Shown here piece after piece: positions 44,868 through 53,439 of a stretch of 60,623 nucleotides of DNA. Every line of letters starts with the position of its first letter. The first letter of the stretch is position 1. The notes below the pieces were generated by a model. The model saw only the letters and a list, made by a program, of their open reading frames with translations. It had not been told where the DNA came from and did not search any database. Both the position numbers and the translations under genes were made by a program. Source of the stretch: Pseudomonas sp. CAN1 (lineage in GTDB: Bacteria > Pseudomonadota > Gammaproteobacteria > Pseudomonadales > Pseudomonadaceae); assembly GCF_030462585.1 (NCBI RefSeq), contig NZ_JASMRU010000018.1, positions 56,183-116,805 on the forward strand, in the 5' to 3' direction.

Positions 44868-45246
44868 GGACCGGGAAACCTCGTGAACTGCCTGGCCGCC
44901 CCCCCGGATCGCCCTCTCCCTCGGAAAGGAACAATCAGGCAGGACTCAGCCCTCGGAAATGCCCTTGCGCAGCGCCGAATGGCGTCTACAGCGGGCCCTC
45001 TCGACCGCTATGCGTTCGAGCGCAGGCATTCTCGGGTGGCAGCCCCGACCAACAAACGGGATTCCCCTCAGGGGCGCGTCAGAGTTTTCCGTAATGCAGA
45101 GTTATCGCGAGGCGGCCATTGCGAATGAATGGTCGCCTCGCGAACAACCCAGGGGCGGCACGGGGCCGGAGGCCTGCAGTGCCAGGACGGCACCGCGAAA
45201 TTCGGACGAAAGGTCCGGGCGGCGGGGAGTTTTCGGCGCACAAACG
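44868..45246. other. Gene-poor stretch before the tRNA cluster
   Basis: About 380 bases in which I see no convincing gene, repeat or hairpin. It must hold the promoter of the HAD gene. Open frames here have no ribosome site and an Arg/Ala-biased composition typical of false frames. Confidence 0.55.
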
Positions 45247-45275
45247 AAAACGCCGTCCTGATGGACGGCGTTTCG
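45247..45275 (-). terminator. Terminator after tRNA-Gly copy 1
   Basis: On the minus strand, AACGCCGTCC-ATCA-GGACGGCGTT then TTTCGTTT. It closes the tRNA operon and is nearly the same as the hairpin at 45397-45425. Confidence 0.87.
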
Positions 45276-45279
45276 ATTC

Positions 45280-45355
<76 letters not shown>

Positions 45356-45396
45356 ATCAACCTGCTGTAACCTCCAGCTTTCGCTGGTGGTTAACG

Positions 45397-45425
45397 AAAA
45401 CGCCGCCCTGATGGGCGGCGTTTCG
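45397..45425 (-). terminator. Hairpin between tRNA-Gly copies 2 and 1
   Basis: AACGCCGCCC-ATCA-GGGCGGCGTT followed by TTTCGTT on the minus strand. A terminator-like duplicate of 45247-45275, so copy 1 may receive fewer transcripts. Confidence 0.75.
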
Positions 45426-45429
45426 ATTT

Positions 45430-45505
<76 letters not shown>

Positions 45506-45589
45506 AGCAACTTGTTGCAACCTTCAGCTTTCGCCGAAGGGTAACGCCATTTCATCTTTCGGTCACCGCCTGGGCGATGATCGAGAATC

Positions 45590-45665
<76 letters not shown>

Positions 45666-45667
45666 AA

Positions 45668-45743
45668 TGGCGTCCCCTAGGGGACTCGAACCCCTGTTAC
45701 CGCCGTGAAAGGGCGGTGTCCTAGGCCACTAGACGAAGGGGAC
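45668..45743 (-). tRNA. tRNA-Glu (TTC)
   Basis: 76 nt with encoded CCA. Acceptor GTCCCCT/AGGGGAC, anticodon loop CTTTCAC, T-arm GGGGTTCGAATCCCC. First gene of the tRNA operon. Confidence 0.98.
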
Positions 45744-45815
45744 GCGGCCCGGAACTTAACATCTTTCCGACTTCATCGCTCCGGCATTTCTGCGTTTCGC
45801 GTCGAAGTGGCGCGC

Positions 45816-45844
45816 ATTCTAGGGACGCTTTGAGGGGGCGTCAA
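45816..45844 (-). promoter_or_regulatory. Sigma70 promoter of the tRNA operon
   Basis: On the minus strand, TTGACG (45844-45839), a 17-base spacer and TAGAAT (45821-45816), followed by a GC-rich discriminator GCGCGCC of the kind linked to stringent control. Confidence 0.85.
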
Positions 45845-45902
45845 CCCTTAGTAGAAATATTTTTTAAATCAAAGACTTCTGAGTAAAAACTGAGCTGCCG
45901 CT

Positions 45903-46730
45903 ATGAGCAGTATCACTAAGACATTACACTCGCGGAAAAACCTGCCGGAGCACTCCAAGGTGTCGCCACTCGTTATTACGGTCCTGGTTCTCGTCGGTAT
46001 CGCCCTGCTGGTCGCCATCGGCTATATCAACCACCTGGTGGAAAACCGCAAGCTGGAGCAGGCCCGCCTGAAGGCCGATCTGACCGACCGCTGCCGGCGC
46101 TGCTCCGATATTTCCGAATCGATGCCCGGCCAGTTCATGGCGCCGGCACTGAAGCTGCTGCTCAGCGGCTTCGAGCTGAACCTCAGCGAACGCCTGCTCT
46201 CCCTGGAGAAAAACAACGCTGCGCTGAAGGAGCGTATAGAAGAGCTGCGCGGCCAGGTCACCAAGGGCGAGGCCATCGTGGTGAAGAACGCGCCGCAGCC
46301 GATCCTCACTGAAGCCAAGGCCAAGGATGTGCGCTTCCTCTTCGAGGCGCTGCACGCCCAGCTCACCCGCGCCGCCCAGGACAACATGCTGCCGCGAGCC
46401 GAAGCGCAGAAGTGGGTGAAGGAGATCCGCCACCTGCTCGCCCTCCTGCATATCGAGTTCTTCGGCAACCTCGGCCAGCAGGCGCTGCAGCAGGGTCAAC
46501 CACGCCAGGCGCGCCTGGCCTTCGAGCGCGGCGTGCAGTACCTGCAGAAGCAGCCGGAGATCGGCCGCTACCAGGCGCAGCTCAAACAGCTGGAGAACCA
46601 GCTGGCACGCGCCAACGCCATGGTCCTGGAAACCGCCCAGCCGGCCGCCGAGGAACCCAGCGAACTGGGCGACGGCCTCAAGGCGCTGGACGATGACGAT
46701 ATCTGGAAGAAGAAGAACCTTTACGACTGA
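45903..46730 (+). CDS. Single-pass membrane protein with coiled coil, unknown function
   Basis: A 275-aa protein. One membrane helix (about 22-42, SPLVITVLVLVGIALLVAIG) follows a short basic N-terminus. A CRRC pair (about residues 63-66) comes next, then a coiled-coil segment (about 95-125) and a helical C-terminal domain with repeats suggestive of TPR-like packing (LGQQALQQGQPRQARLAFER). It ends in an acidic tail with DDDDIWKKKNLYD. Not recognised beyond conservation in Pseudomonas next to the tRNAs. Confidence 0.8.
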   Translation: MSSITKTLHSRKNLPEHSKVSPLVITVLVLVGIALLVAIGYINHLVENRKLEQARLKADLTDRCRRCSDISESMPGQFMAPALKLLLSGFELNLSERLLSLEKNNAALKERIEELRGQVTKGEAIVVKNAPQPILTEAKAKDVRFLFEALHAQLTRAAQDNMLPRAEAQKWVKEIRHLLALLHIEFFGNLGQQALQQGQPRQARLAFERGVQYLQKQPEIGRYQAQLKQLENQLARANAMVLETAQPAAEEPSELGDGLKALDDDDIWKKKNLYD

Positions 46731-46777
46731 TCCGTCGTCAAAACTCACCCCGGCCACCTTCGCCCCAGGAGCCCTGC

Positions 46778-47440
46778 ATGAGCCTCGTCGTCTTCGGCGC
46801 CCCGCTGTCCCCTTTCGTTCGCAAAGTCCGCCTGTTCGCCGCCGAGAAAGGCTTCGACTACCAGCTGGAGAACGTCAACCCGTTCAACCAGCCGGACTGG
46901 TACCGCGAGCTGAACCCGCTGCGCCGCGTGCCGGCGATCCGCGACGGTGACTTCACCCTCGCCGACTCCAGCGTCATCTGCCATTACCTGGACGACCGCG
47001 ACCCTCAACGCGCTCCGCTGTGCGGCGAAGGCGCCCAGTCGCGCGCACGGATCAACTGGCTGGAAAAGTACGCCGACTACGAGCTGGCGCCGCTGACTAC
47101 CTTCACCGTGTTCCGCAACCGCCTGCTCAAGCCGCTGATGGGCAAGGTCTGCGATGAAGTCGCGGTGAAAGGCGCGATGCAGGAAAAGCTCCCGGAGCAC
47201 TTCGACTACCTGGAGAAATGCCTGGGCGAACAGCAGTGGTTCGTCGACAACAGCTTCAGCCTCGCCGATATCGCCATCGCCTGCCAGCTGGTGAACCTGC
47301 GCCATGGCGAGGAAGAGCTGGATGCCCAGCGCTGGCCGAAGCTGGCCGCGCACTTCGAGCGTACCCTGGCCCGCCCTGCCCTGGCCGAGATCGTCCAGGG
47401 CGAGCTGCAGATCATCGCCAAGATCATGGCCAAGCGCTGA
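46778..47440 (+). CDS. Glutathione S-transferase family protein
   Basis: A 220-aa protein. N-domain: VFGAPLSPFVRKVRLFAAEK, with Ser at position 12 in the catalytic turn; RRVPAIRDGDFTLADSSVI is the GSH loop. The C-terminal helical domain contains the N-capping motif SLADIAIACQL. It starts 47 bases after the preceding gene. A terminator follows at 47455-47484. Confidence 0.93.
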   Translation: MSLVVFGAPLSPFVRKVRLFAAEKGFDYQLENVNPFNQPDWYRELNPLRRVPAIRDGDFTLADSSVICHYLDDRDPQRAPLCGEGAQSRARINWLEKYADYELAPLTTFTVFRNRLLKPLMGKVCDEVAVKGAMQEKLPEHFDYLEKCLGEQQWFVDNSFSLADIAIACQLVNLRHGEEELDAQRWPKLAAHFERTLARPALAEIVQGELQIIAKIMAKR

Positions 47441-47454
47441 TCGCCGCCGGAAAT

Positions 47455-47484
47455 CAAAAAGCCCCGCCTAAGCGGGGCTTTTTG
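47455..47484 (+). terminator. Intrinsic terminator
   Basis: AAAAAGCCCCGC-CTAA-GCGGGGCTTTTT, directly after the GST gene. Confidence 0.93.
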
Positions 47485-47490
47485 TTAACG

Positions 47491-47580
47491 CGTAGGGCGG
47501 ATAACCCGCTCCGGGTTATTCACCCTACAGGGACCGCACGGTATTGCAGTGGGGGTAGGAGCGGACTCCGTCCGCGATAG
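47491..47580. repeat. GGGTTATCC-family repeat plus a single REP-like unit
   Basis: 47491-47529 is an imperfect copy of the 882-920 inverted repeat. 47555-47580 is a lone GTAGGAGCGGACTCCGTCCG unit. Confidence 0.8.
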
Positions 47581-47615
47581 GTTCGCATCGCACCGGATGC
47601 CATCGCGAACACATG

Positions 47616-47643
47616 AAAAAGCCCCGCCCAGGCGGGGCTTTTT
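47616..47643. terminator. Intrinsic terminator of the DUF815-msrC operon
   Basis: AAAAAGCCCCGCC-CA-GGCGGGGCTTTTT. It also closes transcription from the plus strand. Confidence 0.92.
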
Positions 47644-47658
47644 ATTACCAGCGAAACG

Positions 47659-48141
47659 TCAGCAGTCGGAAAGACGCAGGAAAATCTCCACCAGGCGCTC
47701 GATACCGGCCTGGTCTTCCGCGCTGAAGCGCCCGACCTTGGGGCTGTCCAGGTCGAGCACGCCGATCAGCCGCCCTTCCTTCACCAGCGGCACCACCAGC
47801 TCGCTGTTGGAAGCGCTGTCGCAGGCGATATGGCCGGGGAACGCATGCACGTCTTCGACACGCTGGGTTTCACGGCTACGCGCCGCCGCACCGCACACGC
47901 CCTTGCTGAAAGGAATGCGCACGCAGGCGACCTTGCCCTGGAACGGGCCGAGCACCAGTTCCTCGTTACGGTTCAGGTAGAAGCCGGCCCAGTTCAGATC
48001 CGGCAGCTCATTGAACAGGAACGCGGAAAACTGCGCGGCGTTGGCGATGAAATCGCGCTCGTCGGCGAACAGCGACTCGGCCTGGGCGGCCAGCAGCGCG
48101 TAGCCACCAAGGCCGCTGCCGGCCTGTTGCAGATCGATCAT
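47659..48141 (-). CDS. msrC: Free methionine-(R)-sulfoxide reductase (GAF domain)
   Basis: A 160-aa single GAF-domain enzyme that reduces free Met-R-sulfoxide. The three cysteines C73, C83 and C107 have the 10- and 24-residue spacing known for the E. coli enzyme (84, 94, 118). Motifs are VACVRIPFSKGVCGAAA and HIACDSASNSELVVP. It starts at 48141 behind AAGGAGACACCCC. The start overlaps the stop of the upstream DUF815 ATPase gene (ATGA). Confidence 0.94.
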   Translation of the reverse strand: MIDLQQAGSGLGGYALLAAQAESLFADERDFIANAAQFSAFLFNELPDLNWAGFYLNRNEELVLGPFQGKVACVRIPFSKGVCGAAARSRETQRVEDVHAFPGHIACDSASNSELVVPLVKEGRLIGVLDLDSPKVGRFSAEDQAGIERLVEIFLRLSDC

Positions 48142-49034
48142 GGGGTGTCTCCTTCCAGCAATTGTCGGCCCACCCAGTAGCGGGCGAATTGATAGGCACA
48201 GCGGCCATTCCGGTTGCCGCGCCCGAGCGCCCAGCGAATGGCTTCCTTCTCCAGCGCCTCGTCCCAGCTCCAGGCGTCGAGCCCGGACTTCTGTGCGAGC
48301 ACTTCGACCCAGTGGCGCACCACGCTGAGGAAGTGCTCCTGGGTGAAGGGATAGAAGGACAGCCACAGGCCGAAACGGTCGGACAGGGCGATCTTGTCTT
48401 CGACGGCCTCGTTGGGATGCAACTCGCCGTCGACCATCTTCCAGTTCTCGTTGTCGCTCTGCTTCTCCGAAACCAGATGGCGGCGATTCGACGTGGCGTA
48501 CAGCAGCACGTTGTCCGGCGCCTGCTCCAGCGAGCCGTCGAGCACGCTCTTGAGAACGCGGAAATCTCCCTCGCCGGCATCGAACGACAGGTCGTCGCAG
48601 AACAGCACGAAGCGCTGCGGCAGGCCCTGGATCTGCTCGACCACGCGCGGCAGGTCCGCCAGGTGATCGCGCTCGATCTCGATCAGGCGCAGCCCCTCCC
48701 CGGCCAGTTCGGCCAGCAGCGCGCGCACCAGCGAGGATTTGCCGGTGCCACGGGCGCCCCAGAGCAGCGCGTGGTTGGCCGGCTGCCCGGCGACGAACTG
48801 GCGGGTGTTGCGCGCCAGCTGCTCGCGCTGTCGATCTACGCCGAGCAGGTCATCCAGGCGCAGGTCGAGGCTGACCTCCAGCGCCTGCAGGTAGCCGCTG
48901 CGGCCGTCGCGGTGCCAGCGCGCCGCCAGGCTGCGCTGCCAGTCGATAGGCTCGCGTACGGCAGGCAGCAACGGCTCCAGGCGCGCCATCAGCGCTTCGG
49001 CGCGGGTGAGAAAATCATTCAGACGGGAATCCAC
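48138..49034 (-). CDS. DUF815-family AAA-type ATPase
   Basis: A 298-aa protein. Walker A ALLWGARGTGKSSLVRALL, Walker B RFVLFCDDLSFD, and a sensor-1 region LLYATSNRRHLV. I chose the GTG at 49034 because GGAG lies six bases upstream; a TTG at 49061 would add nine residues. DUF815 ATPases are widespread but functionally undefined. It is translationally coupled to the methionine sulfoxide reductase gene and divergent from sagS. Confidence 0.87.
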   Translation of the reverse strand: MDSRLNDFLTRAEALMARLEPLLPAVREPIDWQRSLAARWHRDGRSGYLQALEVSLDLRLDDLLGVDRQREQLARNTRQFVAGQPANHALLWGARGTGKSSLVRALLAELAGEGLRLIEIERDHLADLPRVVEQIQGLPQRFVLFCDDLSFDAGEGDFRVLKSVLDGSLEQAPDNVLLYATSNRRHLVSEKQSDNENWKMVDGELHPNEAVEDKIALSDRFGLWLSFYPFTQEHFLSVVRHWVEVLAQKSGLDAWSWDEALEKEAIRWALGRGNRNGRCAYQFARYWVGRQLLEGDTP

Positions 49035-49173
49035 GCGAATCTCCAAGCTCTTCAGGGGCAACTTTCCGGGTGCAGGCCCAGGAATTTCTTTGCCTTCAGG
49101 CTATGCCGACAGACGGTTCTGATGGGCTATGCTACGCCGCAGGAAAGCTCTTGCGAGGCGACGCTCCGCACCC

Positions 49174-51510
49174 ATGGATATTGCGCTCACACATCGCCTC
49201 TCGTTCAAGCAGGCCAGCCTGACGGTGCTGGTGGCGTTCATCCTCGGCACCCTGCTGAGCCTGATCCAGGTAGGCGTCGATTATGCCAGCCAGGACGCCT
49301 CCATCAACCGCGAAGTGCGCGCCCTGCTGGATGTCAGCCACAACCCCGCCGCGCGCATTGCCTACAACATCGACGCCGAGCTGGCCCAGGAACTGGTCGT
49401 AGGACTGCTGCGCTCGCCCGCCGTGATCCGTGCCGAGATCATCGACAACGCCGGCGTGCCCCTGGCCAGCGCCGATCGCCCGCCGGCGGAAAGCCACCTG
49501 CGCGGCCTCAGCGACTCGCTCTTCGGCCAGCAGCGCACTTATGAAGAGCCGCTGTTCGTCGACCACGCGCCGGCCGAATCCCTCGGTGTGTTGCGTCTGG
49601 AGATCGACACCTTCGTCTTCGGCAACGACTTCCTGCGCCGCGCCGGCCTGACCTTCCTCTCCGGCTTCGTGCGCAGCCTGATGCTCTCGCTGATCCTGCT
49701 GGTGCTCTTCTACGCACTGCTGACCAAGCCGCTGGTGAGCCTGATCGAAGCCCTCGCCCGCCACGACCCGCGCTCGCCGTCGCGGCTGCGCCTGCCCTGC
49801 CCGCGCGGCCACGAGCGCGATGAAATCGGCGTGCTGGTGGAGGTCACCAACCGCCAGCTCAACCGGATTTCCGTGGAGATGGAGCAGCGCCGCGAGGCCG
49901 AGGATCGCCTGACCCAGTACCTGGAAGAGCTGGAAAGCATCGTCGCCGCGCGCACCGCCGAACTGAAGGCGGCCAACGCGCGCCTGACCCTGTCCAATCA
50001 GGAACTGGAGCACGCACGGCAGACCGCCCTGGCCATGGCCCAGGCGCGCGGCAGCTTCCTGGCCAACATGAGCCATGAGATCCGCACCCCGCTCAACGGC
50101 CTGCTGGGCATGCTCGGCCTGGCGCTGGACGGCCCGCTGACCGCCGAGCAGCGCCAGCAGCTGTCCATCGCCCACGACTCAGGCAAAGTGCTGGTGGAGC
50201 TGCTCAACGACGTGCTCGACCTGTCCAAGTTCGAGGCCGGCCAGCTGGAGCTGGAGCAGATTCCCTTCGACCTCGGCACCCTGGTGGAGGACACCGCCAG
50301 CCTGCTCTCGCAGAACGCCGGCCCGGCCGTGGAGCTCACCTGCCTGATCAGCCCGCAATTGCCGGCGCAGCTCTCCGGCGACCCGACGCGGGTGCGCCAG
50401 GTGGTGAGCAACCTGCTGTCCAACGCCCTCAAGTTCACCCGCTTCGGCCGTGTGGATGTGCGTGTGGAGCCCCTCGGCTCCTCACCGCAAAATCAGGGCG
50501 TACGCATCAGCGTACGCGACACCGGCATCGGCGTGGCGCCCGAGGCGCTGCAGAAGATCTTCCAGCCCTTCACCCAGGCCGACGCCGGCATTGCCCGCCA
50601 GTACGGCGGCACCGGGCTGGGCCTGGCGCTGACGCGCAAGCTGTGCGAGGCGATGCAGGGTGAGCTGAGCGTCACCTCGGAGCCGGGCCTGGGCAGCGAA
50701 TTCGCCGTCACCCTGCCGCTGCACGCACTAGAGCCGGCGCAGCCGCTGGCCAAGCTGGAGGGCAAGCTGATCGTGCAGTGCGCCGCCAGCAGCGGGCTGG
50801 CCGCGCTGCTGCAGAACTGGCTGCCGGAATGGGGCGTGGCCTACCAGCGTCTGGACATCGACGCGAGCCTGGCCGGCGTGGAGCTGGATGCGCTGCTGTC
50901 GGACTGCCCGGACTGCCTGATCGGCCTGCGCCAGAGCGTGACTCGGCCGGTGCTGCTGGTCACCGCCTACGGCAACTTCCTCGAACCCGACCTCGCCCAG
51001 CGCCTGGCGCCGCTGCGCCAGCTGGCCCGGCCGCTGTCCCGCGCCGTGCTCTACCAGGCACTCAAGCAGGCCTTCGAGCACCAGCCGCTGCCGGCGGCGA
51101 AGACTGCCGCTGCCGGCCCGCTGGAGCAGTTTTCCGCCCGCGTCCTGCTGGTGGAGGACAACCCGGTCAACCAGTTGGTCGCCCGTGGGCTACTGCAGAA
51201 GCTGGGCTGCCAGGTGAGCATCGCCGCCAACGGCGAGGAGGCGCTGAAGCAGCTGGAAGACGCGGAGTTCGACCTGGTGTTGATGGACTGCAACATGCCG
51301 GTGATGGATGGCTATCAGGCGACCCGGGCAATCCGCGAGAGCGGCCGCTGGCCGGACCTGCCGGTAATCGCCCTGACCGCCAACGCGCTGCCGGACGAAC
51401 GCGAGCGCTGCCGCGCCGCCGGCATGGACGACTACCTGGCCAAGCCCTTCCACCGCGACGAATTGGCGGCCCTGCTGGAGCGCTGGGCCGGGCACCAGCC
51501 GCGCGGCTGA
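49174..51510 (+). CDS. sagS: Hybrid sensor kinase SagS
   Basis: A 778-aa protein. An N-terminal membrane helix (16-35), a periplasmic sensor domain (about 40-160), a second helix (165-185) and a HAMP-like region precede the kinase (H-box FLANMSHEIRTPLNGLLG, H301) and HATPase. A degenerate linker region and a true receiver with phospho-Asp D705 (LMDCNMPVMDG) follow. No Hpt domain is present, so an external phosphotransfer protein is expected; in P. aeruginosa SagS feeds HptB and BfiS in the switch to biofilm growth and tolerance. The ATG at 49174 lacks a close ribosome site; one 15 codons upstream is the alternative. Confidence 0.9.
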   Translation: MDIALTHRLSFKQASLTVLVAFILGTLLSLIQVGVDYASQDASINREVRALLDVSHNPAARIAYNIDAELAQELVVGLLRSPAVIRAEIIDNAGVPLASADRPPAESHLRGLSDSLFGQQRTYEEPLFVDHAPAESLGVLRLEIDTFVFGNDFLRRAGLTFLSGFVRSLMLSLILLVLFYALLTKPLVSLIEALARHDPRSPSRLRLPCPRGHERDEIGVLVEVTNRQLNRISVEMEQRREAEDRLTQYLEELESIVAARTAELKAANARLTLSNQELEHARQTALAMAQARGSFLANMSHEIRTPLNGLLGMLGLALDGPLTAEQRQQLSIAHDSGKVLVELLNDVLDLSKFEAGQLELEQIPFDLGTLVEDTASLLSQNAGPAVELTCLISPQLPAQLSGDPTRVRQVVSNLLSNALKFTRFGRVDVRVEPLGSSPQNQGVRISVRDTGIGVAPEALQKIFQPFTQADAGIARQYGGTGLGLALTRKLCEAMQGELSVTSEPGLGSEFAVTLPLHALEPAQPLAKLEGKLIVQCAASSGLAALLQNWLPEWGVAYQRLDIDASLAGVELDALLSDCPDCLIGLRQSVTRPVLLVTAYGNFLEPDLAQRLAPLRQLARPLSRAVLYQALKQAFEHQPLPAAKTAAAGPLEQFSARVLLVEDNPVNQLVARGLLQKLGCQVSIAANGEEALKQLEDAEFDLVLMDCNMPVMDGYQATRAIRESGRWPDLPVIALTANALPDERERCRAAGMDDYLAKPFHRDELAALLERWAGHQPRG

Positions 51511-51511
51511 G

Positions 51512-51982
51512 TCAGGCGTCCAGCTTCGCCAGTTGCAGCAGCAGGCTGTCGAGCTGCTCGCGCAGGCCGTCGGTGACGCTCAGGTCGATGCCGCTGCGGC
51601 ACAGCAGTTCCTCGCGCAGCGGCAGGACTTTCTCGCGCAACGCCGCGCCTTCCGCCGTCAGCCCCAGGTGCACCTCGCGCTCGTCATGCTGCGCACGGCG
51701 GCGTAATACCAGACCAAGCTGTTCCAGGCGTTTGAGCAACGGCGTGAGGGTGCCGGAATCGAGCATCAGGCGCTCGCCCAGGGCCTTCACCGAGGGCTGC
51801 TCCGGCGGTTCGGCCTGCCACTCCCAGAGCACCAGCATGGCCAGGTACTGCGGGTAGGTCAGGCCGAGTGCGTCGAGCATCGGCCGGTAGCCACGGATCA
51901 CCGCTCGGGACACGGCGTACAGGCGGAAGCACAGCTGGTTGTCCAGCTGCAGTTCGGCCGGCAGGGAGACAGCGTCCTTCAT
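51512..51982 (-). CDS. ospR: MarR-family oxidative-stress regulator OspR
   Basis: A 156-aa winged-helix regulator of the OhrR/MgrA type. C18 lies in the N-terminal helix (DNQLCFRLYAVSRA) and C128 near the end; their spacing of 110 residues equals that of the redox pair reported for P. aeruginosa OspR. The wing region RRRAQHDEREVHLGLT is intact. It starts inside the stop codon of the peroxidase gene (TGATG), so the two are co-transcribed. Only one base separates its stop from that of sagS on the other strand. Confidence 0.9.
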   Translation of the reverse strand: MKDAVSLPAELQLDNQLCFRLYAVSRAVIRGYRPMLDALGLTYPQYLAMLVLWEWQAEPPEQPSVKALGERLMLDSGTLTPLLKRLEQLGLVLRRRAQHDEREVHLGLTAEGAALREKVLPLREELLCRSGIDLSVTDGLREQLDSLLLQLAKLDA

Positions 51983-52464
51983 CACAGCAGCGCTTCGATC
52001 TCGGCGGACAGTTGCTCGGGCTTGGTGGTCGGGGCGAAACGCTTGACCAGCTTGCCGTCCTGGCCGATGAGGAACTTGGTGAAGTTCCACTTGATGCCCT
52101 GGCTGCCCAGCAGGCCGGGAGCGCGCTTCTTCAGCTGCACGTAGAGCGGATGGGCCTCGGCGCCATTGACGTCGATCTTCTTGAACAGCGGGAAGCTCAC
52201 GCCGAAGTTCAGCTCGCAGAACTGGCTGATCTCGCCCTCGCCGCCCGGCTCCTGCTTGCCGAACTGGTTGCAGGGGAAGCCGAGCACCACCAGGCCCTTG
52301 TCCTTGTACTCGCGCCAGAGCTTTTCCAGCCCCTTGTACTGTGGGGTGAAGCCGCACTGGCTGGCAGTGTTCACCACCAGCAGGGCCTTGCCGCCGAAGT
52401 CGGCGAGGGTCTTCTGTTCGCCCTTGATGGTGGTCACGGGAATGTTCAGCAGTGCATCGCTCAT
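51982..52464 (-). CDS. Glutathione-peroxidase-family thiol peroxidase
   Basis: A 160-aa protein. The peroxidatic cysteine is C37 in NTASQCGFTPQY, with the conserved GFPCNQFGKQEPG and a tryptophan in IKWNFTKFL completing the site. It uses Cys, not selenocysteine, and probably takes electrons from thioredoxin. It starts at 52464. The promoter region contains a 36-bp near-palindrome likely bound by OspR, encoded by the next gene. Confidence 0.93.
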   Translation of the reverse strand: MSDALLNIPVTTIKGEQKTLADFGGKALLVVNTASQCGFTPQYKGLEKLWREYKDKGLVVLGFPCNQFGKQEPGGEGEISQFCELNFGVSFPLFKKIDVNGAEAHPLYVQLKKRAPGLLGSQGIKWNFTKFLIGQDGKLVKRFAPTTKPEQLSAEIEALL

Positions 52465-52501
52465 CGGACATGGCTCCTGAGAAGTGGGAAAGCAAAGAAT
52501 A

Positions 52502-52537
52502 GTGATCAATTAAATTGCACGCAATTCAATTGATCAC
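52502..52537. promoter_or_regulatory. 36-bp near-perfect palindrome, likely OspR operator
   Basis: Two 18-base halves beginning GTGATCAATT and ending AATTGATCAC, with only two mismatched pairs. The core AATTGCACGCAATT resembles OhrR/OspR-type sites. It starts 38 bases before the peroxidase start codon. Confidence 0.72.
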
Positions 52538-52573
52538 GAATCACCCAATGAAATGACGGTGCATCATGCTTTT

Positions 52574-52699
52574 CGTAGGAGCGGACCTTGTCCGCGAAGT
52601 CTGCCATCCGGAAATCCCGGACAACAGGCGAGCTCCAATTTCCCGCGCACATCGAACGCCGGCCTTGCCGGCGTCTCGCGGACAAGGTCCGCTCCTACA
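52574..52699. repeat. REP-like inverted pair, long spacer
   Basis: CGTAGGAGCGGACCTTGTCC at 52574-52597 and its complement at 52676-52699. The intervening 78 bases contain a second small hairpin (GCCGGCCTTGCCGGC). Confidence 0.85.
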
Positions 52700-52723
52700 G
52701 GTAACAGCCCTGAAGCCCCAAAG

Positions 52724-52746
52724 AAAAGGCCCGCTTGTGGCGGGCC
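52724..52746 (-). terminator. Intrinsic terminator of msrB
   Basis: On the minus strand, GGCCCGC-CACAA-GCGGGCC followed by TTTTC. Confidence 0.85.
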
Positions 52747-52752
52747 TCCGTT

Positions 52753-53148
52753 TCAGGCTTTCGGCACCAGTTTCAGCGATGCCGAGTTGATGCAGTAGCG
52801 CAGGCCGGTCGGCCGCGGGCCGTCGGGGAAGACGTGGCCCAGGTGCGCATCGCACTTGCCGCAGCGTACTTCGATGCGGTGCATGCCGTGGCTGAAGTCT
52901 TCCAGTTCCTTGACCACCTCGCCGTTCACCGGCTGGAAGTAGCTCGGCCAGCCGCTGCCCGAGTCGTACTTGGCGTCGGAGTCGAACAGCGCAGTGCCGC
53001 AGCACACGCAGTGGTAGATGCCGGGGGTCTTGGTGTCGTGGTATTCGCCGGTAAAGGCGCGCTCGGTGCCGCCCAGGCGGCAGACATGGAACTGCTCGTC
53101 GGTGAGTTCGTCACGCCAGGAATCCAGGGGCTTTTCCAGCTTTTCCAT
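52753..53148 (-). CDS. msrB: Peptide-methionine (R)-S-oxide reductase MsrB
   Basis: A 131-aa enzyme repairing Met-R-sulfoxide in proteins. The catalytic cysteine is C119 ([11 protein letters not shown]). The structural zinc site is complete: C47-C50 (HCVCC) and C96-C99 (RCGKC). The substrate motif [13 protein letters not shown] and the His pair in HLGHVFPDG are present. It starts at 53148 behind GGAGGCAGATCG. It is cytoplasmic, with no signal peptide. It lies in a run of redox-repair genes. Confidence 0.96.
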   Translation of the reverse strand: MEKLEKPLDSWRDELTDEQFHVCRLGGTERAFTGEYHDTKTPGIYHCVCCGTALFDSDAKYDSGSGWPSYFQPVNGEVVKELEDFSHGMHRIEVRCGKCDAHLGHVFPDGPRPTGLRYCINSASLKLVPKA

Positions 53149-53439
53149 CGATCTGCCTCCATTAATGGAAAAAATGCCCGATGCCTGCTTTTCCGGGAAT
53201 CGGGCCGCACGTATGATGCGCGTGGTTAACGTCATGTTCAGAATCTGCCGCACAGCGACATTCTCGCGATAGAAAAGCCTTAAAAACTCTACTTTTTCGA
53301 GAATTCCACTGTTTTCCTGTCGATTTTCAGGGTCGACACCAGGGAAAAGCACTTCCGAACCGATCATTTGACGCCAGTCTGTCACCCGCGTTACAGCCTG
53401 CCAAGTCGCCGGCCGCGGACTATTTCGGAATCCCAGATC

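Noticed and set aside
44358-45128. 256-codon plus-strand open frame over the HAD gene and the gene-poor stretch
   Set aside because: Its first two thirds are antisense to a HAD protein with all catalytic motifs; the rest lacks coding character.
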